Below, piece after piece: positions 45,556 to 60,200 of a DNA stretch of 64,000 nucleotides (position 1 is the stretch's first letter; each line of letters opens with the position of its first letter). This DNA is from Macropodus opercularis (lineage: Eukaryota > Chordata > Actinopteri > Anabantiformes > Osphronemidae), in contig CM061109.1 in NCBI GenBank assembly GCA_030770545.1, forward strand, positions 3,100,001 to 3,164,000, given 5' to 3'. The translations under genes and the position numbers were made by a program. The notes under the pieces were generated by a model. That model did not search any database and was not told where the DNA came from. It was given only the letters and a program-made list of their open reading frames with translations.

Positions 45556-46556
45556 ATGTCAACAGTAACAGACCCACTGTTGAAAACAGTTCCTGATGAA
45601 TTTTGGTCTAAGGGAAAAGCAGATGTAGGTTTAATGACTACTGCTCGACCTGTAGTGATAAAACCAAAAACAGAGAAAGGCATCCAGCCAGTGATAGCTG
45701 ATATGATTAAAGCAGGCATCATAATTCAAGCTCCAGATGCCTCATGTAATACTCCCATTTTTCCTGTTAAGAAAGCAGAAGACAGGACAGTGGACCTGAG
45801 AGCAGTAAATCAAGCTGTGGAAAGCAGGGCCCCATGTGTGCCTGACCCACACACACTGTTGAATCAGTTGAGAGCAGAAATGAAGTAGTTTACTGTAGCT
45901 GATTTAAGTAATGCTTTCTTTTCCACACCATTAGCCCAAAAGTCACAAGGATGGTTTGGTTTTACATATCAGGGAAAGAAGTATACTTATACTCGTTTAC
46001 CACAAGGTTTTTGTGACAGTCCCACTATATTCACTGCAGAAATAAATAATTGTTTGGCTGATTTCCAAATGCCTGAACACAGCCACTATCGGTATATGTA
46101 GATGATCTATTAATAGCATCAGACACAGAAGAACATAACAAGCAGGTTTCTGTGGCACTATTTAAACATCTACATAAGACAGGAAACAAGGCCTCACTTT
46201 CAAAGTTACAGTGGGCCAGACAAGATCCTGCAGGTCGAAGGATCACAGACACCAGAAAAAAGTCTATATTAGACGCACCGAAACCCGTCACAAAGCAACA
46301 CATGATGAGTTTTCTAGGCTTGTGCAACTATTGTAGACTGTGGATCCCAAATTATGCACAAATGACACAACCATTGTTAGATCTCATCTATGATGAACCA
46401 ATGACTATGAAACAAACTTTGCAGTGGACAGATGCAGCAGAAAAAGCTTTCACCGAGCTGAAACGAGCACTTACCAGCTCCACGGTTATTGGGTTACCAG
46501 ACTATACCAAGGCCTTTGTACAGACTGTTGATTGTAAGGGTTTATTTATGACGTGA
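45556..46556 (+). pseudogene. pol: Reverse transcriptase, copy 2
   Basis: Carries the same TAG (45886-45888), the same frameshift before YVDD (46095-46106) and the same end as copy 1. A few substitutions, including Leu to Pro in the fingers. Confidence 0.92.
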
Positions 46557-47166
46557 TGTTAGCACAGCAGATGGGAGGCAAGATGAAGCCTGTGGCTTAC
46601 TACTCTAAGAGATTAGATCCAGTTGCATGTGCTTTGCCTAGCTGTGTCAGAGCTGTGTGTGCTGCAGCGTTAGCCATACAAGCCTCGGCTGAGGTTGTAC
46701 TTTATCACCCGCTAAAGCTGTTAGTGCTTCATGAAGTAGACATGTTATTGACTCAGACAAAAATGACATTTCTGTCTCCTGCGAGACATTTGTCTTTGCT
46801 GTCAACGTTGCTTTCACAACCACATTTGACCATTAAAGATGTTCAACTCTGAACCCGGCAACCCTCCTGCCACGTCCACATGAAGGAATGCCACATCGTT
46901 GTCTAGCTGACACAGAACAGCAGTGTAAACCGCGACCTGACTTGAAAGATACTCCTTTAGAGGAAGGAGAATGTTGGTTTGTTGATGGATCATGTTCAAA
47001 GACTCCTCGAGGTACTAATCAGTCTGGGTTCGCGGTAGTTACACAGGACACTATCATCACAGCAATGAAGTTACCATCTCACTATTCTGCACAAGCTGCA
47101 GAAATCGTAGCATTAACTGAAGCGTGTAGAGCTGGACATAGAAATTATCAGAGATATGCAAGCTAA
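46557..47166 (+). pseudogene. RNase H region, copy 2
   Basis: Matches 31405-32014, including the loss of the C-terminal catalytic part. Confidence 0.85.
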
Positions 47167-48066
47167 CTCTCCTAAGCAAGAAGTGACAAACTGGCTCAAA
47201 AGCAGAGCACAAATTGAAAATGATGTTTACTATATTAACAAGAAGCCATGCCTACCCAGAAGTCTGTTCCATACAGCAGCTGTAATGAGCCATGGGCTCA
47301 GGGGGGATGGTGACAATAGTGGGACGGCACTTCTACGCCTATGGATTTAATACTTACTCAAAAAATTTTTGTAGATCATGTCTCATCTGTTGTAAACATA
47401 ATCCACAAGGTAATCTCAGACCGAAAAGGGGACAGTTCCCCCAAATATAAATATCCTTTTCAGTTCATACACATGGATTTTATTGAACTAACACCAAGTC
47501 AGCAATATAAGTATTGCCTCGTTCTCATAGATCCATATTCAAAATGGATTGAAATCGTTCCAAGCAAGACAGCAGATGCCCTTACAGTAGCAAAAGCCAT
47601 ATGCAAACACATAATACCACAACATGGTATTCCAGAAGTAATCTATAGTGACAACGGGACACATTTTGTGAATGTAGTGTCACGAATGGCAGAACATCTA
47701 GGAATACGTCAAAAATCATTGTTCATACCACCCACAAAGTGCAGGATTGGTGGAACGAACAAAATGCTGAAGGAGAAAGAGGTTGTTAATGCAAGTAATC
47801 TGCCAGACAATGTTTTGTCTCCCCAGGCAACGCTCATACAGCCAGGTGACCAGATCCTAATCAAAGTGATCAAACGGAAGAACTGGTCCAGTCCCCGCTG
47901 GGAAGGCCCCTACACAGTCCTGCTGACCACACCAACAGCGCTGAAGATAGCAGAGAGAGACACGTGGATTCACCAGAGCCACTGCAAAAAGCTGCCACCA
48001 CTGACATCTGAGTAGGGTGGAAGTCGGCCGGCACCAAAGCCCTTGGCTGCAGAAGAAACCATCTGA
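47167..48066 (+). pseudogene. Integrase, copy 2
   Basis: As copy 1, but a +1 indel near 47445 puts the zinc domain out of frame with the core, and a 3-base loss near 47674 removes one residue after FVN. The altered segment at the third catalytic position is the same as in copy 1. A TAG at 48013-48015 ends the frame about 17 codons earlier than in copy 1. Confidence 0.88.
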
Positions 48067-48081
48067 ACCCTGCTCCCAGCT

Positions 48082-49811
48082 ATGATGTCGAGGGGTAAGC
48101 TGTGTGCAGTGGCAACTGCTGGGACTGCAATTGTAGTAACCATAACAACACTGCTGCTGCTGTGGGAGGATGGTCTTTTGCCAGGGAAAGACGCTCCAGT
48201 GAAGGTCATCTTGCATCGTCCGCGCCGAGAGATCAGAGACTAAGACGCATGGACAGCCGCACAGGACTACCTCAAGGACAATCCAGATGGTAATCTATGG
48301 CTGGCATATACCAACTATACGGCCAAGACAATTACTGAGGGGTCTTGTGTGATCTGTGCCAAGGCACGACCACAACTGACTGTGGTTCCTTTTCCTTATG
48401 ACACACATTCCTGTTATCAAGAAACTCGAGACAGGGAGCTGGTGACAGAAGATTCTTGTGTTATCCGACTAACCTCTGGAGTCACAGGGACTCCGCTAAA
48501 GGGTTACACCCCTACTAACCGGTTTAATAAAGACTTTTGTGAATTATCCTGTACAATGAGAGCAGTACTGGGACTAGCAGGAAGACGCATTTACTTTAAA
48601 GTGTACAACATATCTAGACACATTTGGACATTCGGTGAATCTGTAGATCCCATGTGGCCTACAGGGGACCCGTACAGAAAGCACCCAAAACATCTGGGGA
48701 TCCCCCAGCTGGTAGGGTTTGTGCAAACTGTACGTTTGAGTGTTTTCACAAATCCGGAAAAGGACAGCGGATGGGAGTGTTTCCAACCTGCACCATCACG
48801 TGGAATGTGACGGACAGAACTAAGACATGGGGGAAGCCCATGGGAATGGATTGGACCAAGCATATCCAGAAACGGAACAACCTCACCTACTACAACGTTG
48901 AGGGTGTACCAAGGGCACCTCCACACACAGAGGATTTCGACCGACTGGCACAGAAAATTGCTGACGTGTGGTGGATGTGTGGAGGAGCTCCTAGACAGAC
49001 TTTACCGACAGACTGGACTGGCACCTGCACGCAAGTAATGTTTCTCACTAATGACATACACATAGAGAGAGAACAACAAACAAACAGGGGACGGCGTAAC
49101 ATCGATATCAGAGCTCAAATGAGTTTGAACACCGTCTACCTGGACTCTATTGGGCAACCACGAGGTATTCCACATGAGTTTAAAGCACGGGATGAAGTTA
49201 AAGGAGGCTTCACATTAGCTGTTCCATTTCTGGGCCCCATGGCAGAGATAGCTGAAAACACTGAATGAATCAATTACATCTATTACAATCAACAGAGGTT
49301 TGTTAACATCACGCACGATGGAATGAAGGTGATCGCTGAACAGCTGGCACCGACCTCTGTGATGGCATGGCAGACACGTATGGGAGTTGACATGTTGTTA
49401 GCAGAGAAAGGAGGATTGTGTGTTATGTTTGGTGAAGAATGTTGTACTTTTATTCCAAATAACACTGCACCAGGTGGTTCAGTCAGCCTCGCTCTGGAGA
49501 AACTGAAAAACCTGAAGGAGGAATTGGCACGAAACTCTGGAGTTGATAACCCCTGGGGATATTGGTTTGATTCAATGTTTGGGCGATGGAAATCCACTAT
49601 TGTGGCTTTCTTTACTGCAATAGCAGGAGTATTGCTTCTGTTTATGTTTTTGGCTTGTTGTGCTGTGCCCTGTGTCCGTAGCCTCATTGTGAAGAGTGCT
49701 GAAGTGTTGCAGCAGTTGACACTGCAACAACTGGAGCTGGAGAGGGAGATTTATGAGGATGAGGAGAGGAAGGAGCATCTCTCCCTATTTGGTGTAGACA
49801 CAGCAAACTGA
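48082..49811 (+). pseudogene. env: Envelope glycoprotein, copy 2
   Basis: Layout and breaks as in copy 1 (stops at 48241-48243, 48808-48810 and 49266-49268). The CX6CC motif is at about 49419-49445 and the membrane anchor near 49593-49665. Only a few substitutions relative to copy 1. Confidence 0.92.
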
Positions 49812-49960
49812 TCAATGCCTGATGTATGATGCATGTTCCGAAAATGAGAAATCAAGTGGAATGTGTCTGATGATGATTTGTGCAGATTTTGTTTGCTGTT
49901 CATGTAACATAATGTTAACGTTTTATGCCCAGATTTCACAGAAGGACTAACAGGAGGGAT

Positions 49961-50299
49961 TGTTAGAGGATATGGAGCATAGTCCTCTCTGTGAACTGGT
50001 CCTTTCTGTGTCTCTGTGATATCTTTGCTTGCAGGTACTCCCCATGACCTAGATATGCTAGGGAAGAATGTTTAACCGCCCACGCCAGGAGGAAACTTCA
50101 CAAAACTGTATTCATGGCATAATGACTTCCTATGTATCTTATTCACCATATATGGAGTTGTATCTTGTTTCACCAGATGTGAAGGAGTTCCAGGGCGGCT
50201 CCCCTTGTGCGCACAAGTGTAAAACTTGAGATCTCAGAGTTTGTCTTCCTTGTGCAGGTGTCTCTGTATTGTTTAAGTGTTGGCAGGCTAGACCCAACA
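49961..50299 (+). repeat. 3' LTR, copy 2 (deleted form)
   Basis: Same 339-bp deleted form as copy 1, so the deletion came before the segmental duplication. Confidence 0.92.
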
Positions 50300-51279
50300 G
50301 GTTCACTCTCTCTAGGCACCGCAGCAGTGGACGCCATCCCACCAACCACCTCTCTAACGTTCATAACTTTCTCCCACACGCTCTGTTAGGAGAGGAGGGT
50401 GTGGAGTCAGATTAATGCTTAATCTGTGCATTAATACCCCCATAGGTTTCAGTCCACCTCAAACCACAGCTGCAATATATGTGTTGCACTTTTGTCTATG
50501 TGCCTCTCAGCTATCTGCTCTCAGGTTAAAGCTGCAGTAACAGTCAAGTCGCTGGAGTGATCTGGACACGGAGGATTCTCATCCAGGATTGTGTAGAGGA
50601 AAGACCATAAAAAATGAAATAAAAATAGATTCAATTTTCAATTCAATTCATTTCAACTTTATTTATATAGCAAAAATTCACAACATCAGTTATCTCAAGG
50701 CGCTTTACAAGTAAGGTTTAAGACCTTACACAACTAGACCCAACAAATCCCACATAGAGCAAGCTTTTAATTGTAGCCAATCAATAAATTGTACATTTTA
50801 ATAGCAACAGCGGAAAAACTCCCTCTATAGAGGAAGAAACCTCCAGCAGACCCAGGCTCAGTGTGGGCGGCCATCTGCCTTGACCGGTTGGGGTGAGGGG
50901 ATAGAGAAGAGAGAAAAGAACACAACCACAACAACAAAACAAGCAGCAACAGAACACAGGCAGAATGGTTGGACCAGCAAATGAACACTGGAGACACACG
51001 GCTCTGAGTCTGACGATACCTGGAGATGAGAATAGAGTTAGTCACATGTAGACATGGAGGCATGTTAGTGGATGCAGGAAATGGAAAAGTAGAGGAGCTC
51101 AGTGAATGAAGGACGTCCCCCAGCATCTAAGTCTAAGAGACTCAATCAAATTCGACCTTTCTTTAATCTAGAGAGGAATCAGTGTCTGCTGAAACAAGAC
51201 GTTGTGTAGCATGTTTCTTAGAATAAAGTCTCTTTTAAATGACCGACCGTGTTACAGGTTCAGAGGTTAATCATAAAAT
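50300..51279 (+). repeat. Left flank L, copy 3
   Basis: Nearly identical to 35150-36129, with a few substitutions (for example around 50570 and 51075). Leads into array C. Confidence 0.93.
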
Positions 51280-54200
51280 CCTCCTTTTTCTGTTTAGAGG
51301 AACCTTTCCCTTGTGTCGACTGTAACCCTCAGTCTGGACTCAGGCGTCAGTCGGCAGACTGTCCGTCCAACTTCTGACACCAAGATGTCGTGGAAAAACC
51401 TTCTTCAAATGCTGGAACATACTGAGAAAACTAGAGGAGCATGTTGGTGTAATGAACCAGCTCAACGTTTAGTACGTGCTGGCATGAGGAAGACATCCTA
51501 CAGCGAACCACTGTCTTCTGATGGATGTTAACACCAGAGCTTCTTATATATTGTAACACAATGGTTTAGCCACCCCTCGCATGCTACCTGCTGTCTAAAC
51601 GCATGTTCCATTTGGCCAACAGACCAACCTGGTAAAGCTTCTAACTTCCCCATTTTGTTCCCTGTGGTTGTGTAGATTCACTTGGGCCGGTGCTTAAACT
51701 TTCAATGGGCTTATCATTCACACAGGGGTTTTCACTCACACTGATCTTCCCATCTCATCGTATGGTTGGATCTTATCACACATACTCTAACTTTGGGTGA
51801 CTCTCTTCAGCCAGGTAGTTTGTATGACACATTCGTTCCGAGCAACGTACCCTGTAGTGTGCTTATCAGCAATGCACACGGGACACTGAAGGAGTCATCG
51901 CAAAGCTTATGATGTTATTATATCAGTCATACGCCCATTTTATTCAGATGGGACATCCCTAGATGTATGAATGCTCTAAAACATAAAATCAACTCAAATA
52001 AAACTAAATACAAGCTAGGTTTACCACAAAGTGACACAAATGAAGACAAAAAAAATCTGCTTTAAAACATAGGCCACAATGTTGCTGAACTTTTTCTTAC
52101 ACATGTGGTCGATTCTCTTTAAACCCATTAATGACTTACACAAGGTAAGACTTCAGTATTTGTAATATCCTACATGTAACTTCACTGTAACATTCACTGA
52201 CCACTAAAGAAATTACAGAACGCGTCAGGTGACTAAACCATTTCACAGAGCTACACACACATTCTTCACCTACACATAGTTGCTTCAGAACACTGGACTC
52301 ACTCTGAATGGAGCGTCCGCTGTCTGCCTCCTGTCCCGGATGTCAGGCGGGAATCCAGTCCTGTTTCTGTGGAGCAGGTGGAACTTTTCCCTGGTGTCGG
52401 CTGTAACCATCAGTCTGGACTCAGGCGCCGGTCAGCAGACTGTCCATCACACTTTTATACTACAAAATAAAACCAATATAAATCAAATTAATCAAAATAC
52501 AAGCTAGGTTTAACACAAAGGTACATGTAAGTAGACACAGAAGTTTTAAAGCTATGCCCAAATCAATGCTTTGCCCCAACCTACAGGGAACTACTGAAAT
52601 CTGCCAATACCCAAAACATCTATTCTATACATTTGCACTTTCAGTCCAAAACCTGTTAACTAATGATCAGTAGCCTGAGCATCACAGAGAGGAGACTTGT
52701 TGGCTCTCGCCTCAACAATGAGTTTATGTTACAAGTTCAGAGGTTCATCGTAAAATACTGTGATGTAATTTCAGTTTGTATGTGATATAAAAGATGGTTC
52801 ATAACACTGTACTCACTGTGAACGGAGCATCCGCTGTCCGCCTCCTGTTCCGAACATCAGGCGGGAATCCAGTCCTCCTTTTTCTGTTTAGAGGAACCTT
52901 TCCCTTGTGTCGACTGTAACCCTCAGTCTGGACTCAGGCGTCAGTCGGCAGACTGTCCGTCCAACTTCTGACACCAAGATGTCGTGGAAAAACCTTCTTC
53001 TTATGACAAATGCTGGAACATACTGAGAAAACTAGAGGAGCATGTTGGTGTAATGAACCAGCTCAACGTTTAGTACGTGCTGGCATGAGGAAGACATCCT
53101 ACAGCAAACCACTGTCTTCTGATGGTTGTTAACACCAGAGCTTCTTATATATTGTAACACAATGGTTTAGCCACCCCTCGCATGCTACCTGCTGTCTAAA
53201 CGCATGTTTCATTTGGCCAACAGACCAACCTGGTAAAGCTTCTAACTTCCCCATTTTGTTCCCTGTGGTTGTGTAGATTCACTTGGGCCGGTGCTTAAAC
53301 TTTCAATGGGCTTATCATTCACACAGGGGTTTTCACTCACACTGATCTTCCCATCTCATCGTATGGTTGGATCTTATCAAACATACTCTAACTTTGGGTG
53401 ACTCTCTTCAGCCAGGTAGTTTGTATGACACATTGGTTCCGAGCAACGTACCCTGTAGTGTGCTTATCAGCAATGCACACGGGACACTGAAGGAGTCATC
53501 GCAAAGCTTATGATGTTATTATATCAGTCATACGCCCATTTTATTCAGATGGGACATCCCTAGATGTATGAATGCTCTAAAACATAAAATCAACTCAAAT
53601 TAAACTAAATACAAGCTAGGTTTACCACAAAGTGACACAAATGAAGACAAACTAAAATACAGTTTAAAAACATAGGCCACAATGTTGCTGAACTTTTTCT
53701 TACACATGTGGTCGATTCTCTTTAAACCCATTAATGACTTACACAACGTAAGACTTCAGTATTTGTAATATCCTACATGTAACTTCACTGTAACATTCAC
53801 TGACCACTAAAGAAATTACAGAACGCGTCAGGTGACTAAACCATTTCACAGAGCTACACACACATTCTTCACCTACACATAGTTGCTTCAGAACACTGGA
53901 CTCACTCTGAATGGAGCGTCCGCTGTCTGCCTCCTGTCCCGGATGTCAGGCGGGAATCCAGTCCTGTTTCTGTGGAGCAGGTGGAACTTTTCCCTGGTGT
54001 CGGCTGTAACCATAAGTCTGGACTCAGGCGCCGGTCAGCAGACTGTCCATCACACTTTTATACTACAAAATAAAACCAATATAAATCAAATTAATCAAAA
54101 TACAAGCTAGGTTTAACACAAAGGTACATGTAAGTAGACACAGAAGTTTTAAAGCTATGCCCAAATCAATGCTTTGCCCCAACCTACAGGGAACTCCTGT

Positions 54201-57200
54201 AATCTGTCAATACCCAAAGCATCTATTCTATACATTTGCACTTTCAGTCCAAAACCTGTTAACTAATGATCAGTAGCCTGAGCATCACAGAGAGGAGACT
54301 TGTTGGCTCTCGCCTCAACAATGAGTTTATGTTACAAGTTCAGAGGTTCATCGTAAAATACTGTGATGTAATTTCACTTTGTATGTGATATAAAAGATGG
54401 TTCATAACACTGTACTCACTGTGAACGGAGCATCCGCTGTCCGCCTCCTGTTCCGAACATCAGGCGGGAATCCAGTCCTCCTTTTTCTGTTTAGAGGAAC
54501 CTTTCCCTTGTGTCGACTGTAACCCTCAGTCTGGACTCAGGCGTCAGTCGGCAGACTGTCCGTCCAACTTCTGACACCAAGATGTCGTGGAAAAACCTTC
54601 TTCAAATGCTGGAACATACTGAGAAAACTAGAGGAGGATGTTGGTGTAATGAACCAGCTCAACGTTTAGTACGTGCTGGCATGAGGAAGACATCCTACAG
54701 CGAACCACTGTCTTCTGATGGATGTTAACACCAGAGCTTCTTATATATTGTAACACAATGGTTTAGCCACCCCTCGCATGCTACCTGCTGTCTAAACGCA
54801 TGTTCCATTTGACCAACACACCAACCTGGTAAAGCTTCTAACTTCCCCATTTTGTTCCCTGTGGTTGTGTAGATTCACTTGGGCCGGTGCTTAAACTTTC
54901 AATGGGCTTATCATTCACACAGGGGTTTTCACTCACACTGATCTTCCCATCTCATCGTATGGTTGGATCTTATCAAACATACTCTAACTTTGGGTGACTC
55001 TCTTCAGCCAGGTAGTTTGTGTGACACATTCGTTCCGAGTAACGTACCCTGTAGTGTGCTTATCAGCAATGCACACGGGACACTGAAGGAGTCATCGCAA
55101 AGTTTATGATGTTATTATATCAGTCATACGCCCATTTTATTCAGATGGGACATCCCTAGATGTATGAATGCTCTAAAACATAAAATCAACTCAAATAAAA
55201 CTAAATACAAGCTAGGTTTACCAAAAAGTGACACAAATGAAGACAAAAAAAATCTGCTTTAAAACATAGGCCACAATGTTGCTGAACTTTTTCTTACACA
55301 TGTGGTCGATTCTCTTTAAACCCATTAATGACTTACACAACGTAAGACTTCAGTATTTGTAATATCCTACATGTAACTTCACTGTAACATTCACTGACCA
55401 CTAAAGAAATGACAGAACGCGTCAGGTGACTAAACCATTTCACAGAGCTACACACACATTCTTCACCTACACATAGTTGCTTCAGAACACTGGACTCACT
55501 CTGAATGGAGCGTCCGCTGTCTGCCTCCTGTCCCGGATGTCAGGCGGGAATCCAGTCCTGTTTCTGTGGAGCAGGTGGAACTTTTCCCTGGTGTCGGCTG
55601 TAACCATTAGTCTGGACTCAGGCGCCGGTCAGCAGACTGTCCATCACACTTTTATACTACAAAATAAAACCAATATAAATCAAATTAATCAAAATACAAG
55701 CTAGGTTTAACACAAAGGTACATGTAAGTAGACACAGAAGTTTTAAAGCTATGCCCAAATCAATGCTTTGCCCCAACCTACAGGGAACTACTGTAATCTG
55801 TCAATACCCAAAGCATCTATTCTATACATTTGCACTTTCAGTCCAAAACCTGTTAACTAATGATCAGTAGCCTGAGCATCACAGAGAGGAGACTTGTTGG
55901 CTCTCGCCTCAACAATGAGTTTATGTTACAAGTTCAGAGGTTCATCGTAAAATACTGTGATGTAATTTCAGTTTGTATGTGATATAAAAGATGGTTCATA
56001 ACACTGTACTCACTGTGAACGGAGCATCCGCTGTCCGCCTCCTGTTCCGAACATCAGGCGGGAATCCAGTCCTCCTTTTTCTGTTTAGAGGAACCTTTCC
56101 CTTGTGTCGACTGTAACCCTCAGTCTGGACTCAGGCGTCAGTCGGCAGACTGTCCGTCCAACTTCTGACACCAAGATGTCGTGGAAAAACCTTCTTCAAA
56201 TGCTGGAACATACTGAGAAAACTAGAGGAGCATGTTGGTGTAATGAACCAGCTCAACGTTTAGTACGTGCTGGCATGAGGAAGACATCCTACAGCGAACC
56301 ACAGTCTTCTGATGGATGTTAACACCAGAGCTTCTTATATATTGTAACACAATGGTTTAGCCACCCCTCGCATGCTACCTGCTGTCTAAACGCATGTTCC
56401 ATTTGGCCAACACACCAACCTGGTAAAGCTTCTAACTTCCCCATTTTGTTCCCTGTGGTTGTGTAGATTCACTTGGGCCGGTGCTTAAACTTTCAATGGG
56501 CTTATCATTCACACAGGGGTTTTCACTCACACTGATCTTCCCATCTCATCGTATGGTTGGATCTTATCACACATACTCTAACTTTGGGTGACTCTCTTCA
56601 GCCAGGTAGTTTGTATGACACATTCGTTCCGAGCAACGTACCCTGTAGTGTGCTTATCAGCAATGCACACGGGACACTGAAGGAGTCATCGCAAAGCTTA
56701 TGATGTTATTATATCAGCCATACACCCATTTTATTCAGATGGGACATCCCTAGATGTATGAATGCTCTAAAACATAAAATCAACTCAAATAAAACTAAAT
56801 ACAAGCTAGGTTTACCACAAAGTGACACAAATGAAGACAAAAAAAATCTGCTTTAAAACATAGGCCACAATGTTGCTGAACTTTTTCTTACACATGTGGT
56901 CGATTCTCTTTAAACCCATTAATGACTTACACAACGTAAGACTTCAGTATTTGTAATATCCTACATGTAACTTCACTGTAACATTCACTGACCACTAAAG
57001 AAATTACAGAACGCGTCAGGTGACTAAACCATTTCACAGAGCTACACACACATTCTTCACCTACACATAGTTGCTTCAGAACACTGGACTCACTCTGAAT
57101 GGAGCGTCCGCTGTCTGCCTCCTGTCCCGGATGTCAGGCGGGAATCCAGTCCTGTTTCTGTGGAGCAGGTGGAACTTTTCCCTGGTGTCGGCTGTAACCA

Positions 57201-60200
57201 TCAGTCTGGACTCAGGCGCCGGTCAGCAGACTGTCCATCACACTTTTATACTACAAAATAAAACCAATATAAATCAAATTAATCAAAATACAAGCTAGGT
57301 TTAACACAAAGGTACATGTAAGTAGACACAGAGGTTTTAAAGCTATGCCCAAATCAATGCTTTGCCCCAACCTACAGGGAACTCCTGTAATCTGTCAATA
57401 CCCAAAGCATCTATTCTATACATTTGCACTTTCAGTCCAAAACCTGTTAACTAATGATCAGTAGCCTGAGCATCACAGAGAGGAGACTTGTTGGCTCTCG
57501 CCTCAACAATGAGTTTATGTTACAAGTTCAGAGGTTCATCGTAAAATACTGTGATGTCATTTCACTTTGTATGTGATATAAAAGATGGTTCATAACACTG
57601 TACTCACTGTGAACGGAGCATCCGCTGTCCGCCTCCTGTTCCGAACATCAGGCGGGAATCCAGTCCTCCTTTTTCTGTTTAGAGGAACCTTTCCCTTGTG
57701 TCGGCTGTAATCCTCAGTCTGGACTCAGGCGTCAGTCGGCAGACTGTCCGTCCAACTTCTGACACCAAGATGTCGTGGAAAAACCTTCTTCAAATGCTGG
57801 AACATACTGAGAAAACTAGAGGAGCATGTTGGTGTAATGAACCAGCTCAACGTTTAGTACGTGCTGGCATGAGGAAGACATCCTACAGCGAACCACTGTC
57901 TTCTGATGGATGTTAACACCAGAGCTTCTTATATATTGTAACACAATGGTTTAGCCACCCCTCGCATGCTACCTGCTGTCTAAACGCATGTTCCATTTGG
58001 CCAACACACCAACCTGGTAAAGCTTCTAACTTCCCCATTTTGTTCCCTGTGGTTGTGTAGATTCACTTGGGCCGGTGCTTAAACTTTCAATGGGCTTATC
58101 ATTCACACAGGGGTTTTCACTCACACTGATCTTCCCATCTCATCGTATGGTTGGATCTTATCAAACATACTCTAACTTTGGGTGACTCTCTTCAGCCAGG
58201 TAGTTTGTATGACACATTCGTTCCGAGCAACGTACCCTGTAGTGTGCTTATCAGCAATGCACACGGGACACTGAAGGAGTCATCGCAAAGCTTATGATGT
58301 TATTATATCAGTCATACGCCCATTTTATTCAGATGGGACATCCCTAGATGTATGAATGCTCTAAAACATAAAATCAACTCAAATAAAACTAAATACAAGC
58401 TAGGTTTACCACAAAGTGACACAAATGAAGACAAAAAAAATCTGCTTTAAAACATAGGCCACAATGTTGCTGAACTTTTTCTTACACATGTGGTCGATTC
58501 TCTTTAAACCCATGAATGACTTACACAACGTAAGACTTCAGTATTTGTAATATCCTACATGTAACTTCACTGTAACATTCACTGACCACTAAAGAAATTA
58601 CAGAACGCGTCAGGTGACTAAACCATTTCACAGAGCTACACACACATTCTTCACCTACACATAGTTGCTTCAGAACACTGGACTCACTCTGAATGGAGCG
58701 TCCGCTGTCTGCCTCCTGTCCCGGATGTCAGGCGGGAATCCAGTCCTGTTTCTGTGGAGCAGGTGGAACTTTTCCCTGGTGTCAGCTGTAACCATTAGTC
58801 TGGACTCAGGCGCCGGTCAGCAGACTGTCCATCACACTTTTATACTACAAAATAAAACCAATATAAATCAAATTAATCAAAATACAAGCTAGGTTTAACA
58901 CAAAGGTACATGTAATTAGACACAGAAGTTTTAAAGCTATGCCCAAATCAATGCTTTGCCCCAACCTACAGGGAACTCCTGTAATCTGTCAATACCCAAA
59001 GCATCTATTCTATACATTTGCACTTTCAGTCCAAAACCTGTTAACTAATGATCAGTAGCCTGAGCATCACAGAGAGGAGACTTGTTGGCTCTCGCCTCAA
59101 CAATGAGTTTATGTTACAAGTTCAGAGGTTCATCGTAAAATACTGTGATGTAATTTCAGTTTGTATATGATATAAAAGATGGTTCATAACACTGTACTCA
59201 CTGTGAACGGAGCATCCGCTGTCCGCCTCCTGTTCCGAACATCAGGCGGGAATCCAGTCCTCCTTTTTCTGTTTAGAGGAACCTTTCCCTTGTGTCGACT
59301 GTAACCCTCAGTGTGGACTCAGGCGTCAGTCGGCAGACTGTCCGTCCAACTTCTGACACCAAGATGTCGTGGAAAAACCTTCTTCTTATGACAAATGCTG
59401 GAACATACTGAGAAAACTAGAGGAGCATGTTGGTGTAATGAACCAGCTCAACGTTTAGTACGTGCTGGCATGAGGAAGACATCCTACAGCGAACCACTGT
59501 CTTCTGATGGATGTTAACACCAGAGCTTCTTATATATTGTAACACAATGGTTTAGCCACCCCTCGCATGCTACCTGCTGTCTAAACGCATGTTCCATTTG
59601 GCCAACACACCAACCTGGTAAAGCTTCTAACTTCCCCATTTTGTTCCCTGTGGTTGTGTAGATTCACTTGGGCCGGTGCTTAAACTTTCAATGGGCTTAT
59701 CATTCACACAGGGGTTTTCACTCACACTGATCTTCCCATCTCATCGTATGGTTGGATCTTATCAAACATACTCTAACTTTGGGTGACTCTCTTCAGCCAG
59801 GTAGTTTGTATGACACATTCGTTCCGAGCAACGTACCCTGTAGTGTGCTTATCAGCAATGCACACGGGACACTGAAGGAGTCATCGCAAAGCTTATGATG
59901 TTATTATATCAGTCATACGCCCATTTTATTCAGATGGGACATCCCTAGATGTATGAATGCTCTAAAACATAAAATCAACTAAAATAAAACTAAATACAAG
60001 CTAGGTTTACAACAAAGTGACACAAATGAAGACAAACTAAAATACAGTTAAAAAACATAGGCCACAATGTTGCTGAACATTTACACATGTGGTCGATTCT
60101 CTTTAAACCCATTAATGACTTACACAACGTAAGACTTCAGTATTTGTAATATCCTACATGTAACTTCACTGTAACATTCACTGACCACTAAAGAAATGAC

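Larger units (their letters stand above)
42571..50299 (+). mobile_element. Endogenous retrovirus, copy 2
   Basis: Same layout, same flanks and the same missing target duplication as copy 1, about 15.15 kb away. It therefore arose by segmental duplication, not by a second integration. Differences seen by eye are few: one T fewer in the protease T-run, an extra stop in gag, a +1 and a -3 indel in integrase, a stop near the integrase end and scattered substitutions. Confidence 0.95.
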